This document shows, piece after piece, positions 51,112 to 60,531 of a DNA stretch of 64,000 nucleotides (the first letter of the stretch is position 1; each line of letters opens with the position of its first letter). Position numbers and translations under genes: made by a program. A model generated the notes under the pieces. That model was not told the DNA's origin. It worked only from the letters and a program-made list of their open reading frames with translations, and searched no databases. The stretch covers positions 744,001 through 808,000 of the forward strand of contig NZ_JBNAMV010000004.1 of assembly GCF_049705945.1 (NCBI RefSeq), read 5' to 3'. The stretch is from Salarchaeum japonicum_A. Lineage in GTDB: Archaea; Halobacteriota; Halobacteria; Halobacteriales; Halobacteriaceae.

Positions 51112-52572
51112 ATGAAACGCGTCGCCGTGGTGGTCGCAGTCGTTGGGCTGCTGGGTGTGCTGGTTGTGCCGTCAGCGGCGGTGCCGCTCTTCTCGGCAGA
51201 GGATTCTGTCGGTGGTGACGTGAGTTTACAGCCGGCGGCGGGTTCGAACGGGAATTACAGTTACGTGGAGGAGGGGGATCTCGTCGTCGATGTCTCAGGG
51301 GCGAACCCGCAAGTGGACGCCGCTGGTCTCAATCCGAGCGCTGTCACGACGTTCGACGACGTGTTCTCCATCGAGTACGGGGGCTCCGAGTACGCTCGCG
51401 TGTGGATTACGCACGAGTCGGACGCGGTGTCGTTCTACGCGCGGAATCACCCTATCGAGTCTGTCGAGGACGCGGTGGTGGTGGGTCCGGACGGCTCTGT
51501 TCCGGTCGGGTTGCAGGTGAATTCGACAGGAGCGATACCAGGCGACCTGCTAAAGAATATCACCGTGCACGCGCGGGTGGCGGAGCCGCCTACACAGACG
51601 CAGACGCTGGGTTCGGTGTCGATTCAGTCCGTGCGGTCAGACGGACGTCGTCAGTTCTCAGTCGAGGACGCGCGAGCGGGTGAGCCAGTGACGCTTGACG
51701 GGCAGTCGTTGCTCGTCTCCGAATTCGGCCGGATGACGCTTGAAGAGCTGCGCGTGTCGTCGCGGGAGAACGGCGCGTTCGACCTGACCGTGCGTCGCGT
51801 GGACGCGTCGAACGAGTCCGACCGCGGGTTCGACGCGCTCGGAGCCGTGGCGGTGGAGGCGTCCGCCCCTGAAGCGTCGGGCGTATTCCGGTTCGAGATG
51901 AACGCGTCGGCGTTCGAGGACGCGAACGTCTCCACTGACCAGCTTGTCGTCCGGCATCTCCACGAGGGGGCGCAGAGCACGCGACCGGTTCGCGTCGTCG
52001 GCCGGAGCGGCGATAGAGTTGTGTTGGAGGCGGAGACGCCGAACTTCTCGACGTTCGTCGTGGGAGTTCGACGACCGTCGGTGGACGTGGTGGACGCGTC
52101 GGTGAATCGGAGCACCGTGGCGGTGAACGACGCTGTGGCGGTGTCCGCGGTGGTCGCGAACCGCGGTGAGTGGCGCGGGAACCGAACGATAGTCGTGCGG
52201 GCGGGTGAGTCCGTCGTCGCGACCCAGATGGTATCGCTCGACGCGGGTGAGCGGACGAACGTCACAGCCGTGTTCAGCCCGAGCGAACCGGGAGAGGTGG
52301 AGGTCCGCGCCGGGAACGCGACGGCGACGGTTCGCGTGACGGCCGACCAGACGACGACCCGGACGACGCCGACGACGACGAACGCGGGGGCGGACGAACG
52401 ATCCACGTCGACGGTGCGGACGACAACGACCGAAACCGCCGGTTCGACGACCGAACGCCCGCCCGCGGAGCAGAGTGGATTCCGCCTCCGGGAGGTCGTC
52501 GGGTTCGCGGGCGTCGCCGCGTTCGTCGTCGTGGTGCTCGCGTTGGCGCGGTGGCGGAGCCGGGAGAACTGA
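51112..52572 (+). CDS. Large secreted DUF1102/CARDB-type surface protein with C-terminal anchor
   Basis: This 486-residue protein has a signal peptide (MKRVAVVVAVVGLLGVLVV), a DUF1102-like region (FDDVFSIEYGGSEYARVWIT), a middle beta region ending ETPNFSTFVVG, a CARDB-like domain (VAVNDAVAVSAVVANRGEWR), a Thr-rich linker and a C-terminal membrane helix followed by RWRSREN. The last part resembles a sorting/anchor tail but lacks a clear PGF motif. The ATG at 51112 was chosen at the signal peptide. It could anchor a surface fibre made of the smaller DUF1102 proteins. Confidence 0.75.
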   Translation: MKRVAVVVAVVGLLGVLVVPSAAVPLFSAEDSVGGDVSLQPAAGSNGNYSYVEEGDLVVDVSGANPQVDAAGLNPSAVTTFDDVFSIEYGGSEYARVWITHESDAVSFYARNHPIESVEDAVVVGPDGSVPVGLQVNSTGAIPGDLLKNITVHARVAEPPTQTQTLGSVSIQSVRSDGRRQFSVEDARAGEPVTLDGQSLLVSEFGRMTLEELRVSSRENGAFDLTVRRVDASNESDRGFDALGAVAVEASAPEASGVFRFEMNASAFEDANVSTDQLVVRHLHEGAQSTRPVRVVGRSGDRVVLEAETPNFSTFVVGVRRPSVDVVDASVNRSTVAVNDAVAVSAVVANRGEWRGNRTIVVRAGESVVATQMVSLDAGERTNVTAVFSPSEPGEVEVRAGNATATVRVTADQTTTRTTPTTTNAGADERSTSTVRTTTTETAGSTTERPPAEQSGFRLREVVGFAGVAAFVVVVLALARWRSREN

Positions 52573-52746
52573 CGTGTCCGCGCCGACACGCCCGGCAGGA
52601 GGGACGGGGTTCGGGATGGGCGGTTCGCGGGTCGCTCACGTTTGTCGCGCCGCACACCGCCGTCGAAGTCGGCGTCGTCGGGCACGACGGATAGACCCCG
52701 AGGGTTTTTGTCGGAATAGTTTGATTACACGGGTGACTCTCCCGTG

Positions 52747-53898
52747 ATGTCGTTCAGACGAGCGGTCGGACTGTCCTTCCAAGCCGCGCTCGTGTTCGTC
52801 GTCGTCGCGCTCGTGGCCGGCCAGATTCTCGGTACACCCGTGCTGTTCGGCTACGTCGAGACTGGAAGCATGACGGGCACGCTGAATCCGGGCGATGGAT
52901 TCATCGCGATTCCGGCGGCATTGGCCGGCGATGTCGAGACGGGAGATGTGGTGACGTTCCGTGCACAGGAGGTAGGGGGTGGCGGGCTGACAACCCACCG
53001 AGTCGTCCGTGAGACGCCTCAGGGGTACTACACGCAAGGCGACGCGAACCCGTTCACTGACCAAGCGGGCGGCGAGCCTGTCGTGAAGGACGCACAGGTA
53101 GTCGCAGTCGCTCTCCAGGTGAACGGACGCGTCGTACGGATACCACACCTTGGGACGGGGATTACGAGTGTTCAGAATTCGTTCGAAGACGTTCAGCGTC
53201 GCCTCGCAGTGATGACGGGGTCGCGCGCGTTCCTGGGGACGCGCGGCCTCTCGTACCTGTTACTCGCGCTCTCCGTGATGCTGTACGGCTACGACGTACT
53301 CGCGTCGAGGAGTCCGGTACGGGAGCGAGAGCGGACGCGCGACCGGGGCGACGGATTCGACAGCGGGCGCGTTCTCCTCGTGCTCGCCGCAGTCATCGTG
53401 GTCACCGCGACGGCGGCGATGGTCGTCCCTGCGGGCACGCAATCGTTCGGTGTAGTGAGCGCGGAGTTCGAGTCCGACAGCCCGACGGTCATCCGGGCGG
53501 GTGAATCGAGCACGCTCCCGTACACGGTAGGTAACGGAGGGCTGATTCCGGTCGTCGCGTATGTCGAGCCTGCGAGTAACGGTGTGAGCATCTCACAAGA
53601 ACGGCTGTACGTCGACGGTCGGTCAACGGCGCGGACAAATGTGACGTTGTCTGCACCCCCTGACACCGGCTACTATCGTCGATTCGTCACCGAACACCGG
53701 TACCTCGCCGTCCTTCCCGGCTCCGTCATCGACGGCCTCCACGACGTCCACCCGTGGCTTCCGATCGTCGTCATCGACGCACTGCTCGGTGGTGGTCTCT
53801 ACCTAATCGGATACGTGCTTCTGCGCGGACGTCGCGTCCGCCTCCGCACCCGGGAGTCACGCCACGACCGGTCGCTGTTTGACAGAATGTTCGACTAG
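52747..53898 (+). CDS. SipW/ER-type signal peptidase I with extra C-terminal domain
   Basis: This 383-residue protein has one N-terminal helix, the catalytic Ser in VETGSMTGTLNPGD (Ser41) and a His in LTTHRVVRE (His84), the Ser/His pair of archaeal and endoplasmic-reticulum-type peptidases, in place of the bacterial Lys. A QGDANPFTD box follows. After a second helix (about residue 165) there is an extra beta domain (200-340) and a third helix, not present in minimal peptidases. It probably processes the DUF1102 proteins encoded upstream. Confidence 0.85.
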   Translation: MSFRRAVGLSFQAALVFVVVALVAGQILGTPVLFGYVETGSMTGTLNPGDGFIAIPAALAGDVETGDVVTFRAQEVGGGGLTTHRVVRETPQGYYTQGDANPFTDQAGGEPVVKDAQVVAVALQVNGRVVRIPHLGTGITSVQNSFEDVQRRLAVMTGSRAFLGTRGLSYLLLALSVMLYGYDVLASRSPVRERERTRDRGDGFDSGRVLLVLAAVIVVTATAAMVVPAGTQSFGVVSAEFESDSPTVIRAGESSTLPYTVGNGGLIPVVAYVEPASNGVSISQERLYVDGRSTARTNVTLSAPPDTGYYRRFVTEHRYLAVLPGSVIDGLHDVHPWLPIVVIDALLGGGLYLIGYVLLRGRRVRLRTRESRHDRSLFDRMFD

Positions 53899-53953
53899 CG
53901 ATATATTCGCCCCACCGACAATTCTTTGTGAATGAGCGACACAGAGAGGGGTG

Positions 53954-55078
53954 ATGGGTGATGGGAGATACCTTCTTCGACTGCGCGAAGTGGCTTCGTC
54001 GTGGTTCACAGTCGCCATCGTTGTTCTCGTCCTTGTCGGAATGGTCGGCGGGTACGCGACGCTGGTCGCGTACACCGCCCCGGGGTCAGTGCAATCGGAG
54101 CAGACCGTAGAGGAGTGGCGGCTCGTCAGTTCGTTCGACCACTCGGCCACGGTGACCCGTGAGAACCCCGCGTTCCCGGTCGGCGAAACGCTCGAGAACC
54201 GCCAGCGGTACTATCGGTCAGCCTCGCCAACCCTCGATGTGCGGTTTCTGACATCGTATCGTCCGCGGACCGACGCTCCCGCGAACGTCTCGATGAACGC
54301 GTCGCTCCTCATCCAGTCCGTCGGGGAGAGCACGACGTATTGGTCGAACCGAACAACCCTGAAAACGAATCAGGAGACCGTCAACCCTGGGGGGACCGCG
54401 TCGCTGAACGTGTCGTTGAACACGACGCAAGTGCGACAGCGAACAGCCGCGATACGCGACTCGCTCGGTGGCGACGGGACACTCGAAACGGTCGTCGTGG
54501 TGAACGCCACGGCCCACAGTCGCGCTAGCGGCTCACCGACCACGCTCACGTTCACGCGTCGACTTTCCCTCGCCAACGGAGACGCGACCTACTCGGTGAG
54601 CGGTGCGGGCTCTCAGTCCGAACGCGTGACGACTACGGAAACCGTCTCCCAGCCGCGCGACCGCGGCGTGCTTTGGAAGGCGGGGGGACCGCTCGCGTTC
54701 CTCACGAGCGTCGCTCTACTGGGGCTGCTCGTCCCCGCCCGCCTCCGCGGCAGCCTCGCGTTGAGCGACGTAGAACGAGAGCGTTTGCGTTTTCTCTCCA
54801 ACCGCGAAGAGTTCGACGAGTGGGTAGTCAGAATTGACCTCCCCGCGTCGGTTCGCGAACGGGAGTACGCCGACGCCGACTCCCTCGGGGATCTCGTCGA
54901 CTTCGCCATCGACTCGGGAGTGGGCGTGGTCGAAGACCGAACCACCGGTGCGTTCTACGCCGTCACGAGCGACCTCGTGGTGCGGTACGAACCGCCCGAG
55001 GACCCCGAAACACGGGGCAGCGACCCTCTCGACCTCCAGACGGTGTACGACGGTCTCCGGCAGGACGACGAGTCGTAG
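53954..55078 (+). CDS. DUF5305-like membrane protein
   Basis: This 374-residue protein has a helix at about residues 16-40, a long extracellular beta-rich domain (SVQSEQTVEEWRLVSSFDHS) and a second helix at about 235-258, followed by a cytoplasmic tail with DEWVVRIDLPASVRE. In haloarchaea DUF5305 proteins are found with SipW-type peptidases. It may help assemble or anchor the exported proteins. A GTG 3 bp upstream is an alternative start. Confidence 0.8.
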   Translation: MGDGRYLLRLREVASSWFTVAIVVLVLVGMVGGYATLVAYTAPGSVQSEQTVEEWRLVSSFDHSATVTRENPAFPVGETLENRQRYYRSASPTLDVRFLTSYRPRTDAPANVSMNASLLIQSVGESTTYWSNRTTLKTNQETVNPGGTASLNVSLNTTQVRQRTAAIRDSLGGDGTLETVVVVNATAHSRASGSPTTLTFTRRLSLANGDATYSVSGAGSQSERVTTTETVSQPRDRGVLWKAGGPLAFLTSVALLGLLVPARLRGSLALSDVERERLRFLSNREEFDEWVVRIDLPASVREREYADADSLGDLVDFAIDSGVGVVEDRTTGAFYAVTSDLVVRYEPPEDPETRGSDPLDLQTVYDGLRQDDES

Positions 55079-55218
55079 CCGCGTTCCGTAGTCCTTTTAC
55101 TCGCGCTCCACGAAGCACGGGTAACTCGCTGGCCACGGGCTCCAGCGGGCACCCGTTTCGACGGGACGAAATGTGGTTCGCGTTCGCGAACTGAATCGCA
55201 AGCGCCCGACTGATAACC

Positions 55219-55794
55219 ATGGCACGAAGTTTCTACTCCCACATTCGGGACGCGTGGAAGCAGCCCGGCGAGGGCAAGCTCGCCGAGCTGCAGTGGCAGC
55301 GAAAGCAGAAGTGGCGCGACCAGGGCGCTATCGTCCGCGTCGACAACCCGACTCGCCTCGACAAGGCCCGCGACCTGGGCTACAAGGCGAAGCAAGGCGT
55401 CGTCGTCGCACGCGTCAGCGTGCGGAAGGGGACGGCGCGCAAGCAGCGGTTCAAGGCCGGGCGTCGGACGAAGCGCCAGGGCGTGAACCGCATCGGTCGC
55501 TCGAAGAACCTCCAGCGCATCGCGGAGGAGCGCGCGACCCGGAAGTACCGGAACCTCCGCGTTCTGAACTCGTACTGGGTCGGTGAGGACGGCTCGCAGA
55601 AGTGGTTCGAGGTCATCTTCCTCGACCCCGAGCATCCCGCCATCCAGAACGACGACGACCTGAACTGGATCTGTAACAACTCGCAGGAGAACCGCGCGCA
55701 CCGCGGTCTCACCGCCGCCGGCAAGCGCGGGCGCGGTCTCTCGAAGAAGGGCAAGGGCACGGAGCGCACGCGCCCGAGCGTGAACTCCGACTGA
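55219..55794 (+). CDS. rpl15e: 50S ribosomal protein L15e
   Basis: This 191-residue basic protein starts MARSFYSHIRDAWKQPGEGK and contains the L15e stretch LRVLNSYWVGEDGSQKWFEV. L15e is found in archaea and eukaryotes and binds 23S rRNA in the large subunit. Length agrees with the family. Its C-terminal AAGKRGRGLSKKGKGTERTR is conserved. Confidence 0.97.
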   Translation: MARSFYSHIRDAWKQPGEGKLAELQWQRKQKWRDQGAIVRVDNPTRLDKARDLGYKAKQGVVVARVSVRKGTARKQRFKAGRRTKRQGVNRIGRSKNLQRIAEERATRKYRNLRVLNSYWVGEDGSQKWFEVIFLDPEHPAIQNDDDLNWICNNSQENRAHRGLTAAGKRGRGLSKKGKGTERTRPSVNSD

Positions 55795-55801
55795 CTACGG
55801 C

Positions 55802-56311
55802 TTACTTTTCGTCTAAGTATTCGCGTTCGATTTCGGTTTCGCCGCCCGCGAGCCGTGCGAGCGTCCCGGTGAGTCCGTCGAAGAAGACGACGAGCGGGTA
55901 GAGGAGGAGTTCGATGGCGCGCATCGGCCCGACGACGCGCAGCGACCAGGATTCGGCGTTCGCGAGCCCCCAGGTCTTCGGGAGGATTTCGCCGAACACG
56001 AGTACCAGGGTGGTGGCGGTGAGGGTCGCGACGACTGCGGCGTAACTCGGCGGGAGGTAGGTGACGAGGACGACGGTGACGATGCTCGAAATCCCGATGT
56101 TGACGACGTTGTTCCCGACAAGGAGGGTGACGAGGAGGCGGTGGGAGTTCTCGCGGGTCTCGGCGAGGCGGCGGCCGTTGGGTGTGTTGGCGAGTTCGCG
56201 GACGCGTTCGATCGGGAGGGAGAACAGCGCGATTTCGGCGCTGGAGAAGAAGGCGCTCACGGCGAGCAACACGGCGACGCCGCCGACTATCGGGAGGAGT
56301 GTCCAGTCCAT
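55802..56311 (-). CDS. CNNM (DUF21) domain protein, short form
   Basis: This 169-residue protein carries only the membrane DUF21/CNNM domain: AFFSSAEIALFSLP in helix 1, VGNNVVNIGISS and VFGEILPKTWGLAN, with about four helices. CNNM/CorC proteins take part in magnesium homeostasis and normally add CBS and CorC domains of about 250 residues, which are missing here. Since stop and start are clean, this may be a natural short form. Confidence 0.82.
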   Translation of the reverse strand: MDWTLLPIVGGVAVLLAVSAFFSSAEIALFSLPIERVRELANTPNGRRLAETRENSHRLLVTLLVGNNVVNIGISSIVTVVLVTYLPPSYAAVVATLTATTLVLVFGEILPKTWGLANAESWSLRVVGPMRAIELLLYPLVVFFDGLTGTLARLAGGETEIEREYLDEK

Positions 56312-56339
56312 ACGGGAGCGTAGAGCGGGAGGACTGTAG

Positions 56340-58079
56340 TTACTGCGTCCAGTCGGCGTCGGCGAGCGTGCGCTGGACGGCGTCGTGGCCGACCGCGTCC
56401 GCGAGCGTGCGGAACGCGGCCTGTTCCTCGCGGTTCTCGGTTTCGGCGACCAGTCGGGAGACGATGAACTCGGGCGTGGACTTCCCGACGGTGTCGAAGC
56501 GCGGCTGGTAGTCCACGGCGAGTTCGAGGTCGGGCGTGAGGCCTTCGGCGAAGATGCCGTCGATGCGGGCGTTCCCGGGGAGGGGCGCGAGGTCGTCCGC
56601 GAGGTGGGTGACGTAGACGCCGAGCGCGTTCTCCCGTCCCGTGAGCGTGACGAGGCCGTGGAGGAGGTCGGCGGCGCTCCCGGGTTCGGTGATAGCTTCG
56701 AACTCGTCGACGAGCATGAGGGTGCGGCGGTCGCCCGACAGCGGCGGGACCACGGAGCGAAGCGTGGACTCGAGGACGCCGGCGTTGAAGCTGGCGTGGC
56801 GGCGGTGGAAGACGAGGGCGTCCACCAGGCCGACTTCGGCGGCGTCCGCGGGCACGGGGAGTCCCATCTGCGCGAGCAGGGCGACCTGGCAGAGGGTTTC
56901 GAGGAGCGTGGTCTTCCCGCCGGAATTCGCGCCCGTGAGGACGGTGACGCGGTCGCCGCTCGGCGCGTCCCCGGTGGTGTGGTCGCCGACGCCGTACGTC
57001 ACCGGCTGGACGTCCACGCCGTCCCGGCGGAGGGAGAGGTTCCGCGCGCCGACGACGGCGAGCGTGTCGGTGTCCACGATGGTGGGTCGGGTAAGGTCGA
57101 ATGCGTCGGCGAACCGGGCGAGCGAGAGGTAAAAGGCGATGTCGGAGACGGCGTCGACGGCGGCGTCCACGTCCTCGCGTGCGTCGTCGACGCGTTCCTG
57201 GAGGTCCGCTCGGACCGTGTCCTCGCGGGATTCGACGGCCTGGGCGAGGTCGGTTTCGAGGTCGCGTGCGGTGGCCGCGAGGAAGTCCGCGGCGTCGGCC
57301 GCACCTTCTCCCATCGCCTCGCGCGCCCGTGACGGGTCGATGGCGGTCTGCTCGCGGACGTACGCGACGAACGCCTCCCGGAACTCCTCGGTGCCGCGAA
57401 CGCCGGAGCCGCGGATTTCCTCCAGCACGTCGAACGTGTCGCGTTCGAGGCGTTCGGCGTCCGCGTGCGCGTCCCTGAGTTCGTCGAGTCGGGCGTCCGC
57501 CCCCGCGGTGACGCGCTCGCCGTCGAGGTACTGCAGGGCGTCCGCGGCGTCCGCGAGCGCGTCCGGGTCGCAGTCCGCGAGCGGCGCGAACACGCCGTCG
57601 TGCAGGCCGGTCTCCCGGAGGACGAGCGCGGCGTCCACCGCGGCGCGGTCGGTGCCGCCGGCGTCGTCGTACCGCTCGAACGCGTCCAGCACGTCGGTTC
57701 TCGTGTCGTCGTCGAGCGCGCGCCACGACTCGACGGCCGCGGTCACGCGGTCCAGACGGGAGTCGACAGCGTCCCGGTCGAGGAGCGGCGTGAGAACGCG
57801 GATGCGGTCGGCGGCGTGGTCGGTGACGGCGTAGGATTCGGCGAGCGAGACGATGTCCTTGTAGACGGCGCGGGCGTCCTCGGTGGCGAGCACGTCCATG
57901 CCGGCCCCGCCGTTCGCGCGCCGGAGGATGCGGGTCGCGCGACCCCGGGCGAGGCCGGCGTCCACGAGCGTCCGACTGTCCGCGGATTCGATGGCGGCGA
58001 CGGCGGCCTCGGTTCCGAGCGCGTCAGTGAGGAGCGCGGCGGTCTTCGGGCCGACGCCCCAGTAGTCCTCCAGTCGCAT
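56340..58079 (-). CDS. MutS-family ATPase (MutS5/MutS2-like)
   Basis: This 579-residue protein has an N-terminal helix-hairpin-helix (LEDYWGVGPKTAALLTDALG), a long helical lever/clamp region and a C-terminal MutS ATPase with Walker A LTGANSGGKTTLLE, a FNAGVLESTL segment and Walker B LMLVDEFEAIT. It lacks the MutS1 mismatch-binding FxE domain and the Smr domain of MutS2, so it fits the haloarchaeal MutS5 class, probably acting in recombination rather than classical mismatch repair. Confidence 0.88.
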   Translation of the reverse strand: MRLEDYWGVGPKTAALLTDALGTEAAVAAIESADSRTLVDAGLARGRATRILRRANGGAGMDVLATEDARAVYKDIVSLAESYAVTDHAADRIRVLTPLLDRDAVDSRLDRVTAAVESWRALDDDTRTDVLDAFERYDDAGGTDRAAVDAALVLRETGLHDGVFAPLADCDPDALADAADALQYLDGERVTAGADARLDELRDAHADAERLERDTFDVLEEIRGSGVRGTEEFREAFVAYVREQTAIDPSRAREAMGEGAADAADFLAATARDLETDLAQAVESREDTVRADLQERVDDAREDVDAAVDAVSDIAFYLSLARFADAFDLTRPTIVDTDTLAVVGARNLSLRRDGVDVQPVTYGVGDHTTGDAPSGDRVTVLTGANSGGKTTLLETLCQVALLAQMGLPVPADAAEVGLVDALVFHRRHASFNAGVLESTLRSVVPPLSGDRRTLMLVDEFEAITEPGSAADLLHGLVTLTGRENALGVYVTHLADDLAPLPGNARIDGIFAEGLTPDLELAVDYQPRFDTVGKSTPEFIVSRLVAETENREEQAAFRTLADAVGHDAVQRTLADADWTQ

Positions 58080-58115
58080 ACCGGAGGAGAGAGGAGAAGT
58101 CCGTTTAGTCGTTTC

Positions 58116-58541
58116 TCACGCGATGCGTTCGCTCCCCCAGTAGTTCCAGACGCCGCCGACGCCGGTCGCGGCGAGACCGGAGAGCCACGCGGGGAGCGCG
58201 AGCGCCAGTCCGATTGTGAGGAGACCCGCGTAGATGACGTAGCCGACGGCGTAGACGCCGACGTAGTGCGGGATGCGTTCGAGCGCGCCGCCGTCGAAGT
58301 CGAACGTCACGAGGCGGTTGAGTCCGTACGTCCAGAGGACGCCCGCGAGGAACGCGGCGAGCGCCGGGACGAGGATGGCGTCGCCGTCCGCGAGCGCGAG
58401 GAGGACGGCGAGGTTGACGAGCGCGCCGGTCGCGCCCACGCCGCCGAACTCCGCGACCCGAACCGCCCGCTCGGGCGCGACGTACTCCGCGAGAGGGGTG
58501 CCGCGAACGGCGGACGCGAGTGCGGTCTCGATGCGCTCCAT
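58116..58541 (-). CDS. GtrA-family membrane protein
   Basis: This 141-residue protein has four membrane helices with the GtrA pattern FGGVGATGALVNLAVLLAL and WTYGLNRLVTFDF. GtrA-type flippases are thought to move undecaprenyl- or dolichol-linked sugars across membranes. No glycosyltransferase lies next to it here, so the partner is elsewhere. Confidence 0.85.
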   Translation of the reverse strand: MERIETALASAVRGTPLAEYVAPERAVRVAEFGGVGATGALVNLAVLLALADGDAILVPALAAFLAGVLWTYGLNRLVTFDFDGGALERIPHYVGVYAVGYVIYAGLLTIGLALALPAWLSGLAATGVGGVWNYWGSERIA

Positions 58542-58657
58542 TCGTGCCCCAACGCTCGGGACTCGTTTCGGTTAAATGTTTTGTGGTCGTGTGAGTGGTT
58601 CCCAGAGCGGCGTGCCGCCACCGCGTTCCTTTTCGGCGGGCGGGGAGTAGGACGCGT

Positions 58658-59299
58658 ATGAGCGACATCGTTCCCGAGGACACCCTCGCGGTGTACTCCG
58701 ACTTCGTCTGCCCGTTCTGCTACCTCGGCCGCGCCAGCCTCCGACAGTACCTCGACGACGCCGACGACCCGCCGACGGTCGACTGGCGCTTCTTCGACCT
58801 CCGCGGGTACAAGCGCGGGCCCGACGGCGACATCGACGACAGCGTCGAGGACGGGAAGGACGACGACTACTTCGAGAACGTGAAGGACAACGTCAAGCAG
58901 CTCAAGGAGCAGTACGACGCCGAGGAGATGCTCGGCCTCGACGAGGCTCCCGACGTGGATTCGTGGGACGCCCAGCAGGCCGCGCTCTACGTGAAGCAGT
59001 CGTACGACGACGAGACCTTCCGAGCGTTCTACGACGCGCTGTTCGACACGCACTGGGTGGAGGGCCGTCCCATCGACGACCCCGACGTGCTGGCGGACGT
59101 GGCCGAGTCCGTCGACGTGAACGGCGACGAGGTTCGGGACGCCATCACCGACGACGCATTGGCGGCCGAACTCGAAGACCGGTTCGAGGACGCCACGGAC
59201 ATCGGCATCACCGGCATCCCGACGTTCGTCTACGACGACCACGCCGCCCGCGGCTCCGTCCCGCCGGAACAGCTCGACCGCCTCGTCAACGGCCGCTAA
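58658..59299 (+). CDS. DsbA-family (FrnE-like) oxidoreductase
   Basis: This 213-residue DsbA-like protein has the active-site FVCPFCYLG (Cys18, Cys21) and a cis-Pro region ITGIPTFV, with a helical insert between. It lacks a signal peptide, so like other FrnE proteins it is cytoplasmic. A role in thiol exchange or stress defence is inferred. The ATG at 58658 gives the compact family N-terminus. Confidence 0.87.
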   Translation: MSDIVPEDTLAVYSDFVCPFCYLGRASLRQYLDDADDPPTVDWRFFDLRGYKRGPDGDIDDSVEDGKDDDYFENVKDNVKQLKEQYDAEEMLGLDEAPDVDSWDAQQAALYVKQSYDDETFRAFYDALFDTHWVEGRPIDDPDVLADVAESVDVNGDEVRDAITDDALAAELEDRFEDATDIGITGIPTFVYDDHAARGSVPPEQLDRLVNGR

Positions 59300-59342
59300 C
59301 GCGCTCGAACGCGCCCCACGACCGCGTTCTTTTTCGGGCGCG

Positions 59343-59693
59343 CTACTCCGACACGCGTTCCGCGGAGCTGTTCTCCGTCACGAACTCGACGACCGCCTCG
59401 GTGCCCTGGAAGCCCTCCGCGAGCCGGCCGACGACCTCGCCGTCCTCGAACAGGAGGAGGGTCGGGACGCTCCGAATACTGTACTCGTCCACGAGGTCGA
59501 GGTCGGTCTGGGGGTTGCACATCGCGACGGTCGCGGTGGTGGCGCGCGCGACGTTCCCGACGATGGGTTCGATGGACTGACAGAGCGTACAGCCCTTCGT
59601 GTAGAAATCCACGAGCACCACGTCCTCGGATTCGAGGAGGGCGTCGAGGTCGTCGCTCGTCTCGAGCTGCCGGGGTTTCTCGGTGAGACTCAT
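59343..59693 (-). CDS. Thioredoxin-like protein
   Basis: This 116-residue thioredoxin has DFYTKGCTLCQSIEP with a CxxC of unusual middle residues (Thr-Leu rather than Gly-Pro) and the cis-Pro SVPTLLLFEDG. It is a soluble dithiol oxidoreductase. It is convergent with the DsbA-like gene, with only 43 bp between. Confidence 0.9.
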   Translation of the reverse strand: MSLTEKPRQLETSDDLDALLESEDVVLVDFYTKGCTLCQSIEPIVGNVARATTATVAMCNPQTDLDLVDEYSIRSVPTLLLFEDGEVVGRLAEGFQGTEAVVEFVTENSSAERVSE

Positions 59694-59865
59694 ACGCCGT
59701 ATAGGCGCCGAACAGGCTTAGGCGGCGCGCCCGCGGCACTCGACCGTCGGCGACGCTCGGCGAGGCGTCGAAAGTGGTAGGACGTGGAGAACGCGGTCGC
59801 TCGGTGGTATGGCGTCTGAAAGAATTGAATGTCGGGTCTGTCGCTAGTGCGACAGGTGTCTCGTA

Positions 59866-60072
59866 TTACTGCCGAACGACGTTCGCTGCGCGGGGGCCCT
59901 TGGGGGAGGACTCGATGTCGAACTCGACCTCAGTCCCTTCGGTGAGGTCTTCGCCGCCGACGTCTTCCATGTGGAAGAACACGTCTTCGTCGTCGTCGAG
60001 GTCGCCGTCGTCAGTCGAAATGAAACCGTAGCCGCCTGTGTCGTTGAAGAATTCAACGTTACCGTTTGCCAT
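59866..60072 (-). CDS. cspA: Cold-shock-domain protein
   Basis: This 68-residue protein, MANGNVEFFNDTGGYGFIST, has the RNA-binding motifs GGYGFIS (RNP1-like) and DVFFHMED (RNP2-like). Haloarchaeal CspA-type proteins act as RNA chaperones. The ATG at 60072 was chosen at the conserved start; the longer open frame upstream is a shadow. Confidence 0.93.
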   Translation of the reverse strand: MANGNVEFFNDTGGYGFISTDDGDLDDDEDVFFHMEDVGGEDLTEGTEVEFDIESSPKGPRAANVVRQ

Positions 60073-60531
60073 TACAATCAAATACAAGGCCGCTCCCCGG
60101 ATAAGGCTTGCGAGGGTCAAGGTACCACGACCCGCTGCAGGACATTTGTCCACCAGAGACGAGCGATGTTTTGAGATTGTCACTCTCAATCCAAAGGCGC
60201 AATTGCCGTTCTGGACGCGGAGCGACGCCGAGCGGCGCGTCCGCGAGACCACCAAATATTTACCGGATAGTGTTGAACGCCCGGTGAGTCGAATGGTTCG
60301 ACAGCCGCGGCCGGTCCACAGTCCTCGTTCTCCTCCCGCCGCGCGGGCGGCCCGATAGCCGCAGCACTCGGGTTCGCCACGCTCCCCGTCGCGTCCGACC
60401 GGGAGTCGCAGTTCTCGCCGTCGACCACACGACATGCAGACACACGCCGCGTCCCGCCGGGACGCACCGACCAGCGTATCGCTCGAAACCCACCACGATA
60501 GCCGTCGCTCGCGCGTCCGGGGAGGTGGGTC
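60073..60531. other. Gap between cspA and the MFS gene
   Basis: About 460 bp shared by the divergent cspA and MFS genes. An AATATTTACC TATA-like stretch (60253-60262) probably drives the rightward gene. A 33-codon open frame (ATG at 60434, TGA at 60533-60535) overlaps the MFS GTG by GTGA; its Arg/Ser-rich product (MQTHAASRRDAPTSVSLETH) could be a leader peptide or chance. Confidence 0.4.
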
